Positions 1-9,111 of a stretch of DNA of 64,000 nucleotides are shown in pieces. How positions within the stretch are numbered: position 1 is the stretch's first letter; each line of letters begins with the position of its first letter. Source of the DNA: Candidatus Eremiobacterota bacterium (GTDB lineage: Bacteria > Vulcanimicrobiota > CADAWZ01 > Ess09-12); NCBI GenBank assembly GCA_031082125.1, contig JAVHLM010000028.1, positions 47,681-111,680 of the forward strand, given 5' to 3'. The translations under genes were made by a program, and so were the position numbers. The notes under the pieces were generated by a model. It made no database searches and was not told the DNA's origin. It saw only the letters and a list, made by a program, of their open reading frames with translations.

Positions 1-2
1 CC

Positions 3-221
3 CTCATCATGTACCCTGCCTCACAGCATGATATGTATGCCGTGGCACTGGTGGCATCGGTCTTTTCCCTTGTCACTGTCGCCACGATGCTTGGCATTGT
101 GGCACTTGTCTTTCTGGGCCTCTCCCGGATCCCCCTCAGCCGATTCGGGCGCTATGCCCATGCCGCTGCAGGTTTCTCCATCTTCCTCTGCGGCGGCGCG
201 ATAAAATTCCTCGGACTCTAG
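3..221 (+). CDS. C-terminal part of an integral membrane protein (5' end outside window)
   Basis: The reading frame is open from the left edge to TAG at 219-221, so this is the 3' end of a longer gene. The visible ~72 residues hold two strongly hydrophobic segments, one rich in Val, Ala and Thr and a second ending in FLCGGAIKFLGL, separated by a short loop with R and S residues. The pattern resembles the last two helices of TauE/SafE- or UreH-like membrane proteins, but too little is present to assign a family. The next gene starts about 120 bases downstream on the same strand with its own ribosome binding site. Confidence 0.5.
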   Translation, partial: LIMYPASQHDMYAVALVASVFSLVTVATMLGIVALVFLGLSRIPLSRFGRYAHAAAGFSIFLCGGAIKFLGL

Positions 222-343
222 CGGGACCGGAAAACCCGCCCGCAGAGGAGGCCCTCAGGCTCCCTGCGGTTTACCTGAAACCGGCAGGCAGGAGGATTTG
301 CCTGGAGGAGATTTTTCTCGTAAGCACATAAGAAAAGGAGCAC

Positions 344-1798
344 ATGATGGAAAAAATACAGGAAATCATTGAGGGCCTGCCCAATATCTGCGGCGCCGAA
401 AAGGAAGTGGAGGAAGTGACAGCCCGCCGGGGGCCGGTGTTCCTTCACGGGACCAATCTCCGCCTGGAGAAGCTCGAGGCAGTCTTCGCAATTGCCCTTC
501 ACATGCACCAGCCTCTCATACCTGCAGGCGGGGCGGACCTCCAGAGCGCCGATCTGATAAGCAACCTGGACGTAATGATGCATTCAAACGACAGCTACAA
601 TGCCGGGGTATTCGCTGACTGCTACGGCCGTATGGGAGATATTATCCCCGAGCTGGTCAGGGAAGGCCGCAACCCAAGGGTGATGCTCGACTACTCGGGC
701 GAGCTTCTGTTCGGCCTGAGGAAGATGGGCCGCAGCGACGTCCTGGAAAGGCTCAGAGGTATCACCTGTGATCCCGCACTGAGGAATTACGCCGAGTGGC
801 TCGGAACCATGTGGGGCCATTCAGTAGTCCCTACCACGCCGGTCCCCGACATAAAGCTCCATATAAGGGCATGGCAGCAGAATTTTGCTGCCATCTATGG
901 GTGGGAGGCACTGGAGCGCGTAAAGGGATTCTCACCTCCCGAGATGCACCTTCCCAACCACCCCGACGTGGCCTGCGAATTCATCAAGGCCCTGAGGGAA
1001 TCCGGCTACCGGTGGCTCCTCGTGCAGGAGCATACCGTTGAGGCCCAGGGAGGCCATGGCCTCCAGGACAGGCATATCCCCCACCGCCTCGTGGCAAAAA
1101 ACTCCTGCGGCGAAGAAGCGTCAATCATCGCCATCATCAAGACGCAAGGCTCCGATACGAAGCTGGTGGCCCAGATGCAGCCTTATTACGAGGCACTCAC
1201 CTTGAAGCGGCAGACCGTAGGAGGTATTTCAATCCCGCCCATTGTGACACAGATCGGCGATGGTGAAAACGGCGGCGTGATGATGAACGAGTTCCCGCCC
1301 TGCTACCGCCAGACCGTGGGGCGCTTCGGCACCGAGGGCGTCGTGAGCGTTTCGGTGACCGAGTATCTTGAAATGCTTGAAAAGGCCGGTGTGACGGAAA
1401 GAGAGCTTGCCCCCCTCCAGCCCATTCACCAGGAGCAGGTCTTCAGGCGCATCACTAAGTGGGAGCCGGGGGCTGCCGACAACGCTATCGCAGAGATAAG
1501 GCGTGAAAACCAGGGGTTTGCCATGGAGGGCGGCTCATGGACAAACAACATAAGCTGGGTCCGCGGCTATGAAAATGTGCTTACGCCCATGAACGCCCTG
1601 AGCGCACAATTCCACGAGGCCCTCGACCACAGGGACATCGACAGGGGGAGCCACGCTTACCGCAATGCCCTGTTCCACCTCCTGGTGTCGCAGACAAGCT
1701 GTTTCCGCTACTGGGGCCAGGGAATGTGGACCGACTATGCCCGCGAGATATGCCGGCGCGGGAGCGCCATCGTGTCAGAGCTGGCTTCTACCCTCTAG
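344..1798 (+). CDS. Glycoside hydrolase family 57-like protein
   Basis: The protein is 484 residues and is probably a cytoplasmic alpha-glucan-active enzyme. The GH57 signature HMHQP lies near residues 53-57, and FSPPEMHLPN near residue 200 resembles the GH57 region that carries the catalytic nucleophile Glu. GH57 members include alpha-amylases, 4-alpha-glucanotransferases and branching enzymes, and the sequence does not show which reaction applies. About 45 residues precede the catalytic domain, more than usual. AAGGAG lies just before two tandem ATG codons (344 and 347), and the second has the better spacing. A hairpin terminator follows the stop. Trehalose genes in the same window fit a role in storage-sugar metabolism, but they are 27 kb away. 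Confidence 0.8.
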   Translation: MMEKIQEIIEGLPNICGAEKEVEEVTARRGPVFLHGTNLRLEKLEAVFAIALHMHQPLIPAGGADLQSADLISNLDVMMHSNDSYNAGVFADCYGRMGDIIPELVREGRNPRVMLDYSGELLFGLRKMGRSDVLERLRGITCDPALRNYAEWLGTMWGHSVVPTTPVPDIKLHIRAWQQNFAAIYGWEALERVKGFSPPEMHLPNHPDVACEFIKALRESGYRWLLVQEHTVEAQGGHGLQDRHIPHRLVAKNSCGEEASIIAIIKTQGSDTKLVAQMQPYYEALTLKRQTVGGISIPPIVTQIGDGENGGVMMNEFPPCYRQTVGRFGTEGVVSVSVTEYLEMLEKAGVTERELAPLQPIHQEQVFRRITKWEPGAADNAIAEIRRENQGFAMEGGSWTNNISWVRGYENVLTPMNALSAQFHEALDHRDIDRGSHAYRNALFHLLVSQTSCFRYWGQGMWTDYAREICRRGSAIVSELASTL

Positions 1799-1836
1799 GG
1801 TTTCTTAAAAGAACTGTTATCAAGAACTGGAATCGT

Positions 1837-1870
1837 GAGGCCGGGGGCAATTCTCCCGGCCTCTTGCTTC
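1837..1870 (+). terminator. Rho-independent terminator after the GH57 gene
   Basis: A perfect 9-bp stem (1837-1845 with 1855-1863, GAGGCCGGG / CCCGGCCTC) with a 9-base loop is followed by a short pyrimidine-rich stretch (TTGCTTC). It begins about 40 bases after the GH57 stop codon. The following T run is weak, so termination may be partial. Confidence 0.6.
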
Positions 1871-1986
1871 GACTGCGCATGGAGTTCTCAACAGCCGTGT
1901 TCTCCAGTCATAACGTGCGATCACTCCCAATAATCCCGCTCAGTGATTCCCATCCGTTCTGTGGAACAGGCCAATCCCCTTTGCTT

Positions 1987-2403
1987 TTACTCAGCATCAC
2001 CAAGCAGGCGCTTGCCGAGGAGCCTGCAGTCAGATAACAAGCGTGGTGCTGTTTTCAATAACATCGCACCGGAAATCTTCTCATAGTCGTGGACAATTCG
2101 GTTCCTGAGCGAAACATATTCTGCGAACCTCAGAATCTCCTCTTCATCGATGAGCGACTGTTCACGGAGGCGCTCAAAAACTCCACGAACTGATTCTCCT
2201 GCAGGGAACCCGCCTGCATCAAGCCAGATGTCGCCGGCATCGGCAGCGCATTCAACAATAAGCTGGAACATCCGCTCGACAATGCGCTGAAGCCCTCTCT
2301 TTTCTATTGACTCCTGAGGAGCTCCAAGCCATTGCTCCAGCTCATCCAGATATGAGAGGAGATGATTCAGTTTTTCTTTCAGGTCATCAGGCAGCCGTTC
2401 CAT
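1987..2403 (-). CDS. hepT: HepT-like ribonuclease toxin (DUF86)
   Basis: This 138-residue helical protein carries the HEPN RNase motif R-x4-H in the form RNRIVHDY near residues 101-108. That motif defines HepT toxins, which cleave RNA or are AMPylated by their partner. The start has AGGAGA 7 bases upstream and overlaps the end of the nucleotidyltransferase gene by 17 bases, the classic MntA-HepT arrangement with antitoxin first. The length is normal for the family. The family assignment is firm, but toxicity in this host is inferred. Confidence 0.88.
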   Translation of the reverse strand: MERLPDDLKEKLNHLLSYLDELEQWLGAPQESIEKRGLQRIVERMFQLIVECAADAGDIWLDAGGFPAGESVRGVFERLREQSLIDEEEILRFAEYVSLRNRIVHDYEKISGAMLLKTAPRLLSDCRLLGKRLLGDAE

Positions 2404-2887
2404 CGCGAATTCTCCTTTTCACCTGCCGCCAGCGCCGGTCTCTGAACTTTGCGTCATCTTCAAACTCCCTGAATGCTCTTATGCGGAATGTCCTCCAGAG
2501 CGACGGTGATGAAGCATATAAGAGAAGGCCTGTTCTGGCAACATTTCGTTTTAAAAGAGAGCTGGCACTGTTCAGTATGACAAGATCAAGCTCCCGTTTT
2601 GGACGAAAGGCTTTCCACAATTCATGAGTGAGAGCTGCCTCACTATGATTTGATCTCTCCTCAGCATCGCCCGACAGGAGTATTCCTATATCGAGGTCGC
2701 TCTCAATGGTATCCTTTCCTCTCGCCGCAGAGCCAAAAAGTACAATCAGAGAGAGATGAAAGCGGCAGGCCAGGATACTGCATTTCTTCCTGAGATCTTC
2801 CAGAGAAATGGGGACACCTCCAAGAGAATGAGGCCGGCTGTCAGAGAAACCAGTCATTGAGGAGGTTTCAGGCCTGGCATCGGTCAT
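2387..2887 (-). CDS. mntA: MntA-like nucleotidyltransferase antitoxin
   Basis: This is a minimal nucleotidyltransferase of 166 residues. It has the family motif GS-x10-DxD (GSAARG followed by SDLDIGILL, residues ~51-70) and a third acidic position in ELDLVILN near residue 104. MntA-type antitoxins neutralise HepT by adding AMP to a Tyr beside its active site, and the partner's RNRIVHDY contains that Tyr. The ATG at 2887 has AAAGGA upstream. The N-terminal ~40 residues before the fold are longer than in the smallest family members. The gene overlaps hepT downstream, so the two are one transcription unit. Confidence 0.87.
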   Translation of the reverse strand: MTDARPETSSMTGFSDSRPHSLGGVPISLEDLRKKCSILACRFHLSLIVLFGSAARGKDTIESDLDIGILLSGDAEERSNHSEAALTHELWKAFRPKRELDLVILNSASSLLKRNVARTGLLLYASSPSLWRTFRIRAFREFEDDAKFRDRRWRQVKRRIRDGTAA

Positions 2888-2929
2888 GTCTCTATCCTTT
2901 CTCCGGCATAATGATAAGAGACTCTTTTC

Positions 2930-5323
2930 TTAGTTTTTTCCCGCCGCCTTATTCTCCTTCTTTCTGCAAGGCACTCCCCGCTCCAGAAATATTTTCTTCT
3001 CTACCCTTTCCACCGCCCCTCCCGTGCGCCGCCGCAGGCGGGTGCCCCGCGAGTAAATGCTCTGAAGCCCCGCGGCGTCAAGGAGGGCCTGCGGGAAATT
3101 CTGCACACCGGCGCCGTCAAGAACGGACTGGGGAACTCCCCCCGATCCCGAAATGATATGGGTGCCGGAGAAGGTCATATTGACGGGGTACGATATGCCG
3201 TTCTCCGTGAAGGGACAGACACTGAAATAGGAATCACTCCCCCAGTAGTTGCCGGTGAAGGTGATGTCGCCGTAAGTCCTGCAGCCGCCGATGTCGCCGC
3301 CGTACGGTATGTTGTCAATTTCACTGTAAGCCGGGTAAGGAAGGGGGTCGCCCTCTTTTGACGGAGGGCCGAAGTCCGTCACGCCCTGGGGGTTGTCATA
3401 GGAGACATTCTCCTGGAGCACCACGTAACGGCTTCCCCCGTCGGTATAGAAGATGTTGCCGCCGCCGGTCGGCCTTTTGGCGTTCGCCACGTTGCCCTTG
3501 ACGAGGAGAGGATCGTCCATCGAGGTGCCCTGCTGGCCCGTGGTGTAGATCGCTCCGCCGTCCCAGACCGTCATGAGAAACTGCTCGATCCGGTTATTCA
3601 GTATCCTGTTGCCGCTGTTGGGCGTCGGCGTCGTGTACGTTCCCCACTCTCCCCTTTGAGCATTTGAAATGCCTGGGAACATGCCCGGGTCGTAAAGGCC
3701 CCATCCCCATCCCATGGCGATTCCCGACCAGGGAACATCGATGATGGTATTGTTGCTTATGAGCGTGTTGGCGGTGAAGCCGACCATGATCCCCGCCGCG
3801 TCAACGTACTCGGTGCCGGCCTGGCGAATCAGGTTGTTGGAGATGGTATTGTTGCGCGTGACCTGTTCCTGGGAGCCGGGATGGGCGTCTGTGGCAGTCA
3901 CTCCCCCGAGCTGGACGGCCGCCGAGGAAATGTCCATGAAAAGGTTGTCCTGGACGGTGCATCCCTCGCATCCCGGTTCAAAGTCAAGGCCTGCGCTCCC
4001 CAGGTGCATGAAGAGGTTGCGGCGGAAGCTTATCCCGCTCGCGTAGCGGAACTGCAGGTTGCCGGGCGTGCGGACCACGTCGGGATCGTGGCCGGTGATG
4101 TTGGTCTTGTGGCCTGTGCCGACAAGGAAAAATCCGCTCTGGTCCGCGACATACCCGTTGATGCCCGAGGGGCTGAGCCATGTGGCTCCCGTGAAGGTGA
4201 GGCCCTCGAAGCGGATATTCGATATTGGATTGCTGAGCTGTCCCTCGCCTTTTACAAGAACTTCCAGGACCGGCAGCTCAGCGGAGACCGATTCCATGCT
4301 TTCTCCCGAACGCGGGATATAGTAGAGGGAGCCCGCCGCCTTGTCGAGGTACCACTCTCCAGGCTCGTCAAGAAACTCGTAGGCGTTCTCGAACCAGGTG
4401 ACCTGCCAGAAGCTCCAGAGGCCCGGCTCATAGGTCACGCTCGACAGGTAGATATTGGCGTTGGTCCAGGCAGGCTCCCTGATTTTTAAAAGACCGGTCT
4501 TGAGGTCGGGCTGCAGAAGGGGATCGGGGACATACTCCGGATAGGGCGTGACGGATTCCACGGGGACTCTCATCATCTTCCACTGGCTCACGATCACCGC
4601 CTCCACGTGCTGCGGATTGGTCCATTTCGAGGGATCCTTCCACCTGGCGTCGTTCAGGTCGGTGGGAATATAGAGAATGCCCAGGGGATCGGGAATGTCG
4701 AAGATATAGAAATAGGCGGGGCAGAATCCCGAGGGATAGAGGCTGGTCCTGGCCCTTACGGCGCGCTGCCCGTTGACGTAGAGCTGGCGAGTCTCCCGCT
4801 GGCCCACCTGAGCCCTGTATATCCCTAGATCCTTGTCGTGAAGCGACCAGTTCCCGACGCTGACGGACCCTGAAATTACCGGCTTCTCGCCTGGAGCGGC
4901 GCAGTATATCACCTCCCGGCCATTCTGGCCTGAGTCCTCCGGGCCAAGCACTAAGGGCTGGCTGAGGCGGTACGTGCCCCCCTTCAGATAGACCACTATC
5001 TCGCCTTCTCTTCTTTCCTTGTCGAGGGAGCGGATCGCGTCACGAGCCCTCTCCATGGTGAGAAATGGCGATGACTGGGTGCCCGGAGACGAGTCATTGC
5101 CATCGGGCGAGATCCAGAATTCCGTCTGTAAAACCGACATATCGGGGGCCCCGCTGCTGCCGGCGCCGCCGCCGCATCCGCACAGGAATCCCGACAGCAT
5201 GAGAAGCGCCAATAAAAGCATGGGGCAGGCGCTTATTCTGGCGGACCTTGAGAAGGATACCTCAGCACAATCCAGGATGATTTTGGAAATGAAGGAAAAA
5301 AACGAAAACACGATAGGCTTCAT
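2930..5323 (-). CDS. Large exported right-handed beta-helix protein, probable lipoprotein
   Basis: The 797-residue protein has an N-terminal hydrophobic segment ending in LSGFLCGCGGG, a plausible lipobox with Cys near residue 50. FWISPDGNDSSPGTQSSPF follows, the usual opening of parallel beta-helix (PbH1/NosD-like) proteins. The middle third has many N-rich rungs such as NNTISNNLI, NTLISNNTI and NRILNNRI. Such folds occur in polysaccharide lyases, hydrolases and surface proteins, and no catalytic signature is clear. The start at 5323 has a strong AGGAGGT five bases upstream. An internal Met at 5221 would give a more standard lipoprotein signal, so the first 34 residues deserve caution. The C-terminal ~35 residues are Arg/Lys-rich. 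Confidence 0.75.
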   Translation of the reverse strand: MKPIVFSFFSFISKIILDCAEVSFSRSARISACPMLLLALLMLSGFLCGCGGGAGSSGAPDMSVLQTEFWISPDGNDSSPGTQSSPFLTMERARDAIRSLDKERREGEIVVYLKGGTYRLSQPLVLGPEDSGQNGREVIYCAAPGEKPVISGSVSVGNWSLHDKDLGIYRAQVGQRETRQLYVNGQRAVRARTSLYPSGFCPAYFYIFDIPDPLGILYIPTDLNDARWKDPSKWTNPQHVEAVIVSQWKMMRVPVESVTPYPEYVPDPLLQPDLKTGLLKIREPAWTNANIYLSSVTYEPGLWSFWQVTWFENAYEFLDEPGEWYLDKAAGSLYYIPRSGESMESVSAELPVLEVLVKGEGQLSNPISNIRFEGLTFTGATWLSPSGINGYVADQSGFFLVGTGHKTNITGHDPDVVRTPGNLQFRYASGISFRRNLFMHLGSAGLDFEPGCEGCTVQDNLFMDISSAAVQLGGVTATDAHPGSQEQVTRNNTISNNLIRQAGTEYVDAAGIMVGFTANTLISNNTIIDVPWSGIAMGWGWGLYDPGMFPGISNAQRGEWGTYTTPTPNSGNRILNNRIEQFLMTVWDGGAIYTTGQQGTSMDDPLLVKGNVANAKRPTGGGNIFYTDGGSRYVVLQENVSYDNPQGVTDFGPPSKEGDPLPYPAYSEIDNIPYGGDIGGCRTYGDITFTGNYWGSDSYFSVCPFTENGISYPVNMTFSGTHIISGSGGVPQSVLDGAGVQNFPQALLDAAGLQSIYSRGTRLRRRTGGAVERVEKKIFLERGVPCRKKENKAAGKN

Positions 5324-5632
5324 GGGACCTCCTGGGATACCTTGTTATGCATGACATCCGGATCATTCGGGAATACCCTGTCACTTCGCCCGGAAAGCGG
5401 GCATGATGAGCAAAGCGGAGGGAAACGCGACAGCCGATGCCTTCCTCTGACTATACCAGAAAAGAGGTCTCCTTTCAAGATGTCAGGACTGCTGCCGTGC
5501 GGAATCCTCAATTTTATCACTATCGGAGTCTGTCCCCATTCTCCCAGGAATAAGGAGGGGGATTACCGAAGTAAAGAGCGGGCCGCCCCGGCTCGTAAGA
5601 AATGCACACCCCCTTCTGAAAGGAGAACAGAA
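5324..5632. other. Divergent intergenic region between the beta-helix and pepT genes
   Basis: This 309-base space separates two divergent starts. It holds the ribosome binding sites of both genes. A second AAGGAGG-like purine run near 5551-5560 has no evident start codon or reading frame behind it. I saw no convincing -35/-10 pair and no terminator. Confidence 0.4.
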
Positions 5633-6871
5633 ATGCTGCTTGAAAGGTTTCTTGACTATGTGAAGATTGACACGCAGAGCTGCGAGGACGCGGAGAAGGT
5701 GCCCAGCACGGCGAAGCAGTTCGACCTGGCGAGGCTCCTGGTGAAAGAGCTTGAGGCGATGGGCCTTAAGGAGGTGAAGCTTGACGGGGACCACTGCTAT
5801 GTCTATGCCACGGTCCCTTCCAACCTTCCTTCGGGCCACCCTCACAAAGTGCCCGTCATCGCCTTCATCGCCCACCTGGACACCTCTCCCTCGGTGACCG
5901 GCGCCGCCGTGAATCCCCAGTTGGTAAAGGACTACAAGGGCGGCGACATCGTCCTGCCTGCCGACAGGTCCATGGTGATAACGGAAAAGGAAAATCCCGA
6001 GCTTGCCCTCTTCAAGGGCGGCACCATCATCACCACCGACGGAACCACGCTGCTGGGAGCCGATGACAAAGCCGGCATCGCCGTGATCATGGAGGCGGTG
6101 GAAAGGCTTCTCTCCGCCGGCGATATTCCCCATGGCGAGATAAAGATAGTGTTCACGCCTGACGAGGAGGTGGGGAACGGCACTGCCCACTTCGACGTTG
6201 AGGGGGTGGGAGCTCAATATGCCTATACGCTTGACGGTGAAAGGCTTGGCGAGCTCAACGCCGAGACATTCAACGCCGCAAGCGCCACCGTCACCTTCCA
6301 TGGAAAAAACACCCACCCGGGCACTGCCAAGGGCATCATGATCAACTCGGTATATGCGATGGCAGATTTCATCCTTAAAATCCCGCCGGGCTCAAGACCC
6401 GAGACCACCGAGGGAAGGGAGGGCTACCTCCATCCTTACGTCCTCAGCGGGTGCGAGGAAAAGAGCGAGGTAAAAATCCTGCTGAGGGACTTCGACGGCG
6501 CCGCCCTCGAAGAGTGGAAGAAGACCGTGGAGAAAATAAGGGGAGAAGTGGCAGAGCGCTATCCCGATGTACGAATAGAAATGGTGATAAAAGACAGCTA
6601 CCGGAACATGAAGGAAATCCTCGATCATCACCCCAGGGTGCTGGAGAGAGCGGCGCAGGCGATGAAGAAGGCAGGACTCGAGCCCCTCTACCTTCCCATC
6701 CGCGGCGGTACCGACGGGGCGCGCCTCTCTTTCAAGGGCCTGCCGACGCCGAATATTTTCATGGGCTGCAACAATCCCCACGGGAAACTGGAGTGGGTGG
6801 CCCTCGAGGCCATGGAAAAATCCGTCGAGACGATCCTCAATATTGCGAGGCTCTGGGCAGAGGAGGCATAG
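5633..6871 (+). CDS. pepT: Peptidase T (tripeptide aminopeptidase, M20B)
   Basis: The 412-residue product matches cytosolic peptidase T, a di-zinc enzyme that removes the N-terminal residue from tripeptides. Metal and catalytic residues are visible in order: AHLDTS (~80-85), LLGADDKAG (~140), PDEEVGNG (~175), TLDGE (~198) and NNPHG near residue 380. The N-terminus MLLERFLDYVKIDTQS is typical. I chose ATG 5633 because AGGAGA lies 7 bases upstream and the family alignment begins here. The frame is open back to 5342, but that extension looks non-coding. The gene is convergent with the ABC permease gene downstream. Confidence 0.93.
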   Translation: MLLERFLDYVKIDTQSCEDAEKVPSTAKQFDLARLLVKELEAMGLKEVKLDGDHCYVYATVPSNLPSGHPHKVPVIAFIAHLDTSPSVTGAAVNPQLVKDYKGGDIVLPADRSMVITEKENPELALFKGGTIITTDGTTLLGADDKAGIAVIMEAVERLLSAGDIPHGEIKIVFTPDEEVGNGTAHFDVEGVGAQYAYTLDGERLGELNAETFNAASATVTFHGKNTHPGTAKGIMINSVYAMADFILKIPPGSRPETTEGREGYLHPYVLSGCEEKSEVKILLRDFDGAALEEWKKTVEKIRGEVAERYPDVRIEMVIKDSYRNMKEILDHHPRVLERAAQAMKKAGLEPLYLPIRGGTDGARLSFKGLPTPNIFMGCNNPHGKLEWVALEAMEKSVETILNIARLWAEEA

Positions 6872-6900
6872 GGCGGAGGGATCGGCAGTGCCGCTCGCGG

Positions 6901-6920
6901 GGCTCTTCAGGGAAAGAGCC
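6901..6920. terminator. Small bidirectional hairpin between pepT and the ABC operon
   Basis: A 7-bp stem GGCTCTT / AAGAGCC (6901-6907 with 6914-6920) lies between the convergent genes and overlaps the last codons of the permease gene. A T-rich run is only weakly present on either side, so its role as a terminator is tentative. Confidence 0.4.
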
Positions 6921-9111
6921 TTCTTGCCGCTTTCCCTCCGTCGCGGAAAGACCAGGCCTCGAAAGGATCCCGGAAGAGGAGAAGCTCGCCGTCGCCTCTC
7001 CATTGCATTTCAATATCATAGCTGTAATTGCCCCTGATGATCCTCACCTTGTCGAAAGCAGAAGCCTGGCAGAACTCAGAGGTTGCGCAGTCTTTTATCA
7101 GCAGGGTGAGTTTTTCCTCTCTCGGGTTCATATACTCATGGTGATCAGTGAAATCGCCGCCATGATGCTCCATCTTGAGAAAGGCAAGCTTTGTGAGGCC
7201 CGGGGAGAGAAGGGTGAGGCTTACGCCCCTGTCCCGGTGAAGACACCTGGTCTCTCTCTTCTCCAGGTCCATGAGAAGAAACTGCTGCTCCCAGGTCGTC
7301 CTGTGATAGACGGAGAGATAAAGGTACTTCGTCCCCTTGAGCCATCTCGGCGACGCCGAGAAGACCTGGTCTTTTCCCGTGCGGTAGATCACTTCGCCGC
7401 TCTTCGCGGAGAGGTTAAAAAGCCTTATCTCGCTCAGGCCCGGTCCTCTATCTTTCTTTTCTTGAAGCCATGCGTAGACCTTCCCTCTTTCATCGGCCCA
7501 CTGTGCCTTGCCGATTCTCATCGGGCCGTCGTAGAGAACTGTCTCGAAGCCATTCTTTGCAAGGTCCGCCACCGAGAGCCGATCTCTTTTGAAGTCATCG
7601 CCCTCCCTGTCAAGGTGCCTTGTGATCAGCTGCGCCCTGCCATCAGCCGAAATCTCGCCGCCCTGCAGGTGAGTGCCCTTGTCATCCTCAATCTCGTAAA
7701 GCTTCCTGAGGCTCCCCGTCCCTGGATCAAACCGGGAGAGGCGCCATGGGAACTGCTCATCGCGCCATGGGCCGCCGCCTGCGGGACGTGATAGATTTCC
7801 CCCCCTGGAGAGGAGGTAAAAGCTCTCTGCTGATTGCAGAAAACCTACCCAGTGGCAATCACTGCCATCAAGAGGGAGCCTTTCGCTTCTCACCAGCCTC
7901 CCCTCGTTGTCAAGGACGGCATAGCTCATGCTGCCTCTCGTCTCCCTCTCACCCGCGGGAAAAGTGAAAAGTGTCACCGTGCTGTTATGGAATATATCCA
8001 CATTCCCGGAATAGTCGTATTTCACGGTAGCCGCATAGAGGCGCCTCCTGTGGCGGCCGCTGCGGTCCATCCTCCAGAGCTCGTATGTCGCTCCCGGCCC
8101 GAGAAGCATGCCGAAGACCTGGGGCTTGATGATCCTGACGAAATCAATATCGCCGCGGGGGGTGAAGCACGCATTGTTCAAGCCGAAAGCGCTCACCCTG
8201 GTTATCTTGTCACTGCCCTCTTCCATCAGCAGGAGGCGGTCTCCAAGGTAGAACAGTCCCCTGGTGGAGACGGTCCGGGGGACCTCGTAACGAACCGCGA
8301 GAAGAATGCCTCCCCTGTCTTGCGTGATGACCCCGACCCCGCCGGGCTTCCCTGTCAAAAGCGTGAGATCGAGGGTGAAGAGAAGCCACAGCCCCGCCGC
8401 CAGGCAGGGAAGCGCCACGAGGGCGCATTTCAGGATAACCAGCGCGCTCTTTCTTACCTCGAAAAAATCAGTCCTTATGAATACCGCCAGCGAGAGCGAC
8501 AGGTAAAAGGATACCCAGAGAAGGGTCACTAGAAGGGGCGTCCAGCCTGTCATCGGCCAGTGAAGGCCGTATGACAGCATGGCGCTCACTGACGCAGTGA
8601 CAAAGAAGAGGAGAAAAGCCAGGCTGTTGGCGCTCATCTCCCGCGAGGTGGCGGCCGTGGCGAAAAAGACCGTGGAGAGCATGACCAGGGGAATGGCAAG
8701 GACGAAGAAAGCCGCAGGGTCCCTGTATTCAGTGATGAGCCTGGAGAGCTCAAAGAAGGAGCCGTTCAGTGCAAAGTAAAGACCGAATATGGCAGAAAGC
8801 GAGAGGAGGCAGGCGGCGAGCTTTGCGCACCACAGCTTCCATCGCGGGAGAGGAAGGGAGAGGAGAAAGGTTATGTTCTTTTTTTCCACCTCACCTGCGA
8901 TTGCGGGGCTTGCGATAAACATGGTGTAAAAGAGCGCCATGGCCAGGAACTCAATCAAAGCCACCGAATAGGCAAAATCCTTCATGGCGGTGCCCTGGTC
9001 TCTGGACAGGGAAAAGCAGAGAATAAACAGCAGGGGGAGGAGGCAGAGTATGACTCCAATGGCCAGAACGGTTTTTTTCTCCTGCAGCTCCTTGATGATG
9101 AGGGCTCTCAC
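6907..9111 (-). CDS. ABC-2 type permease with large propeller-like exported C-terminal domain (second of pair)
   Basis: The protein is 734 residues from GTG at 9111. That codon overlaps the previous gene's TGA (GTGA) and has GGAGGA just upstream, showing translational coupling. The N-terminal ~270 residues have about seven hydrophobic segments and the ABC-2/NatB motif AGEVEKKNITFLLSLPLPR. The C-terminal ~450 residues are soluble, with repeated Trp/Tyr/Asp-rich beta strands like a six- or seven-bladed TolB/WD40 propeller. An odd number of membrane spans from a cytoplasmic N-terminus would place this domain outside the membrane. Pairing with the neighbouring permease suggests a heterodimeric exporter. 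The substrate is unknown; YtrA-controlled relatives handle antibiotics or cell-wall stress. Confidence 0.75.
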   Translation of the reverse strand: MRALIIKELQEKKTVLAIGVILCLLPLLFILCFSLSRDQGTAMKDFAYSVALIEFLAMALFYTMFIASPAIAGEVEKKNITFLLSLPLPRWKLWCAKLAACLLSLSAIFGLYFALNGSFFELSRLITEYRDPAAFFVLAIPLVMLSTVFFATAATSREMSANSLAFLLFFVTASVSAMLSYGLHWPMTGWTPLLVTLLWVSFYLSLSLAVFIRTDFFEVRKSALVILKCALVALPCLAAGLWLLFTLDLTLLTGKPGGVGVITQDRGGILLAVRYEVPRTVSTRGLFYLGDRLLLMEEGSDKITRVSAFGLNNACFTPRGDIDFVRIIKPQVFGMLLGPGATYELWRMDRSGRHRRRLYAATVKYDYSGNVDIFHNSTVTLFTFPAGERETRGSMSYAVLDNEGRLVRSERLPLDGSDCHWVGFLQSAESFYLLSRGGNLSRPAGGGPWRDEQFPWRLSRFDPGTGSLRKLYEIEDDKGTHLQGGEISADGRAQLITRHLDREGDDFKRDRLSVADLAKNGFETVLYDGPMRIGKAQWADERGKVYAWLQEKKDRGPGLSEIRLFNLSAKSGEVIYRTGKDQVFSASPRWLKGTKYLYLSVYHRTTWEQQFLLMDLEKRETRCLHRDRGVSLTLLSPGLTKLAFLKMEHHGGDFTDHHEYMNPREEKLTLLIKDCATSEFCQASAFDKVRIIRGNYSYDIEMQWRGDGELLLFRDPFEAWSFRDGGKAARRLFP

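Noticed and set aside
5483..6316. Long minus-strand frame opposite pepT (277 codons)
   Set aside because: Antisense of a clear pepT gene; His/Arg/Gly-rich composition without a family pattern; no ribosome binding site.
6451..7791. 446-codon plus-strand frame crossing the pepT end and the permease gene
   Set aside because: Shadow frame on GC-rich DNA; both overlapped genes have strong family evidence.
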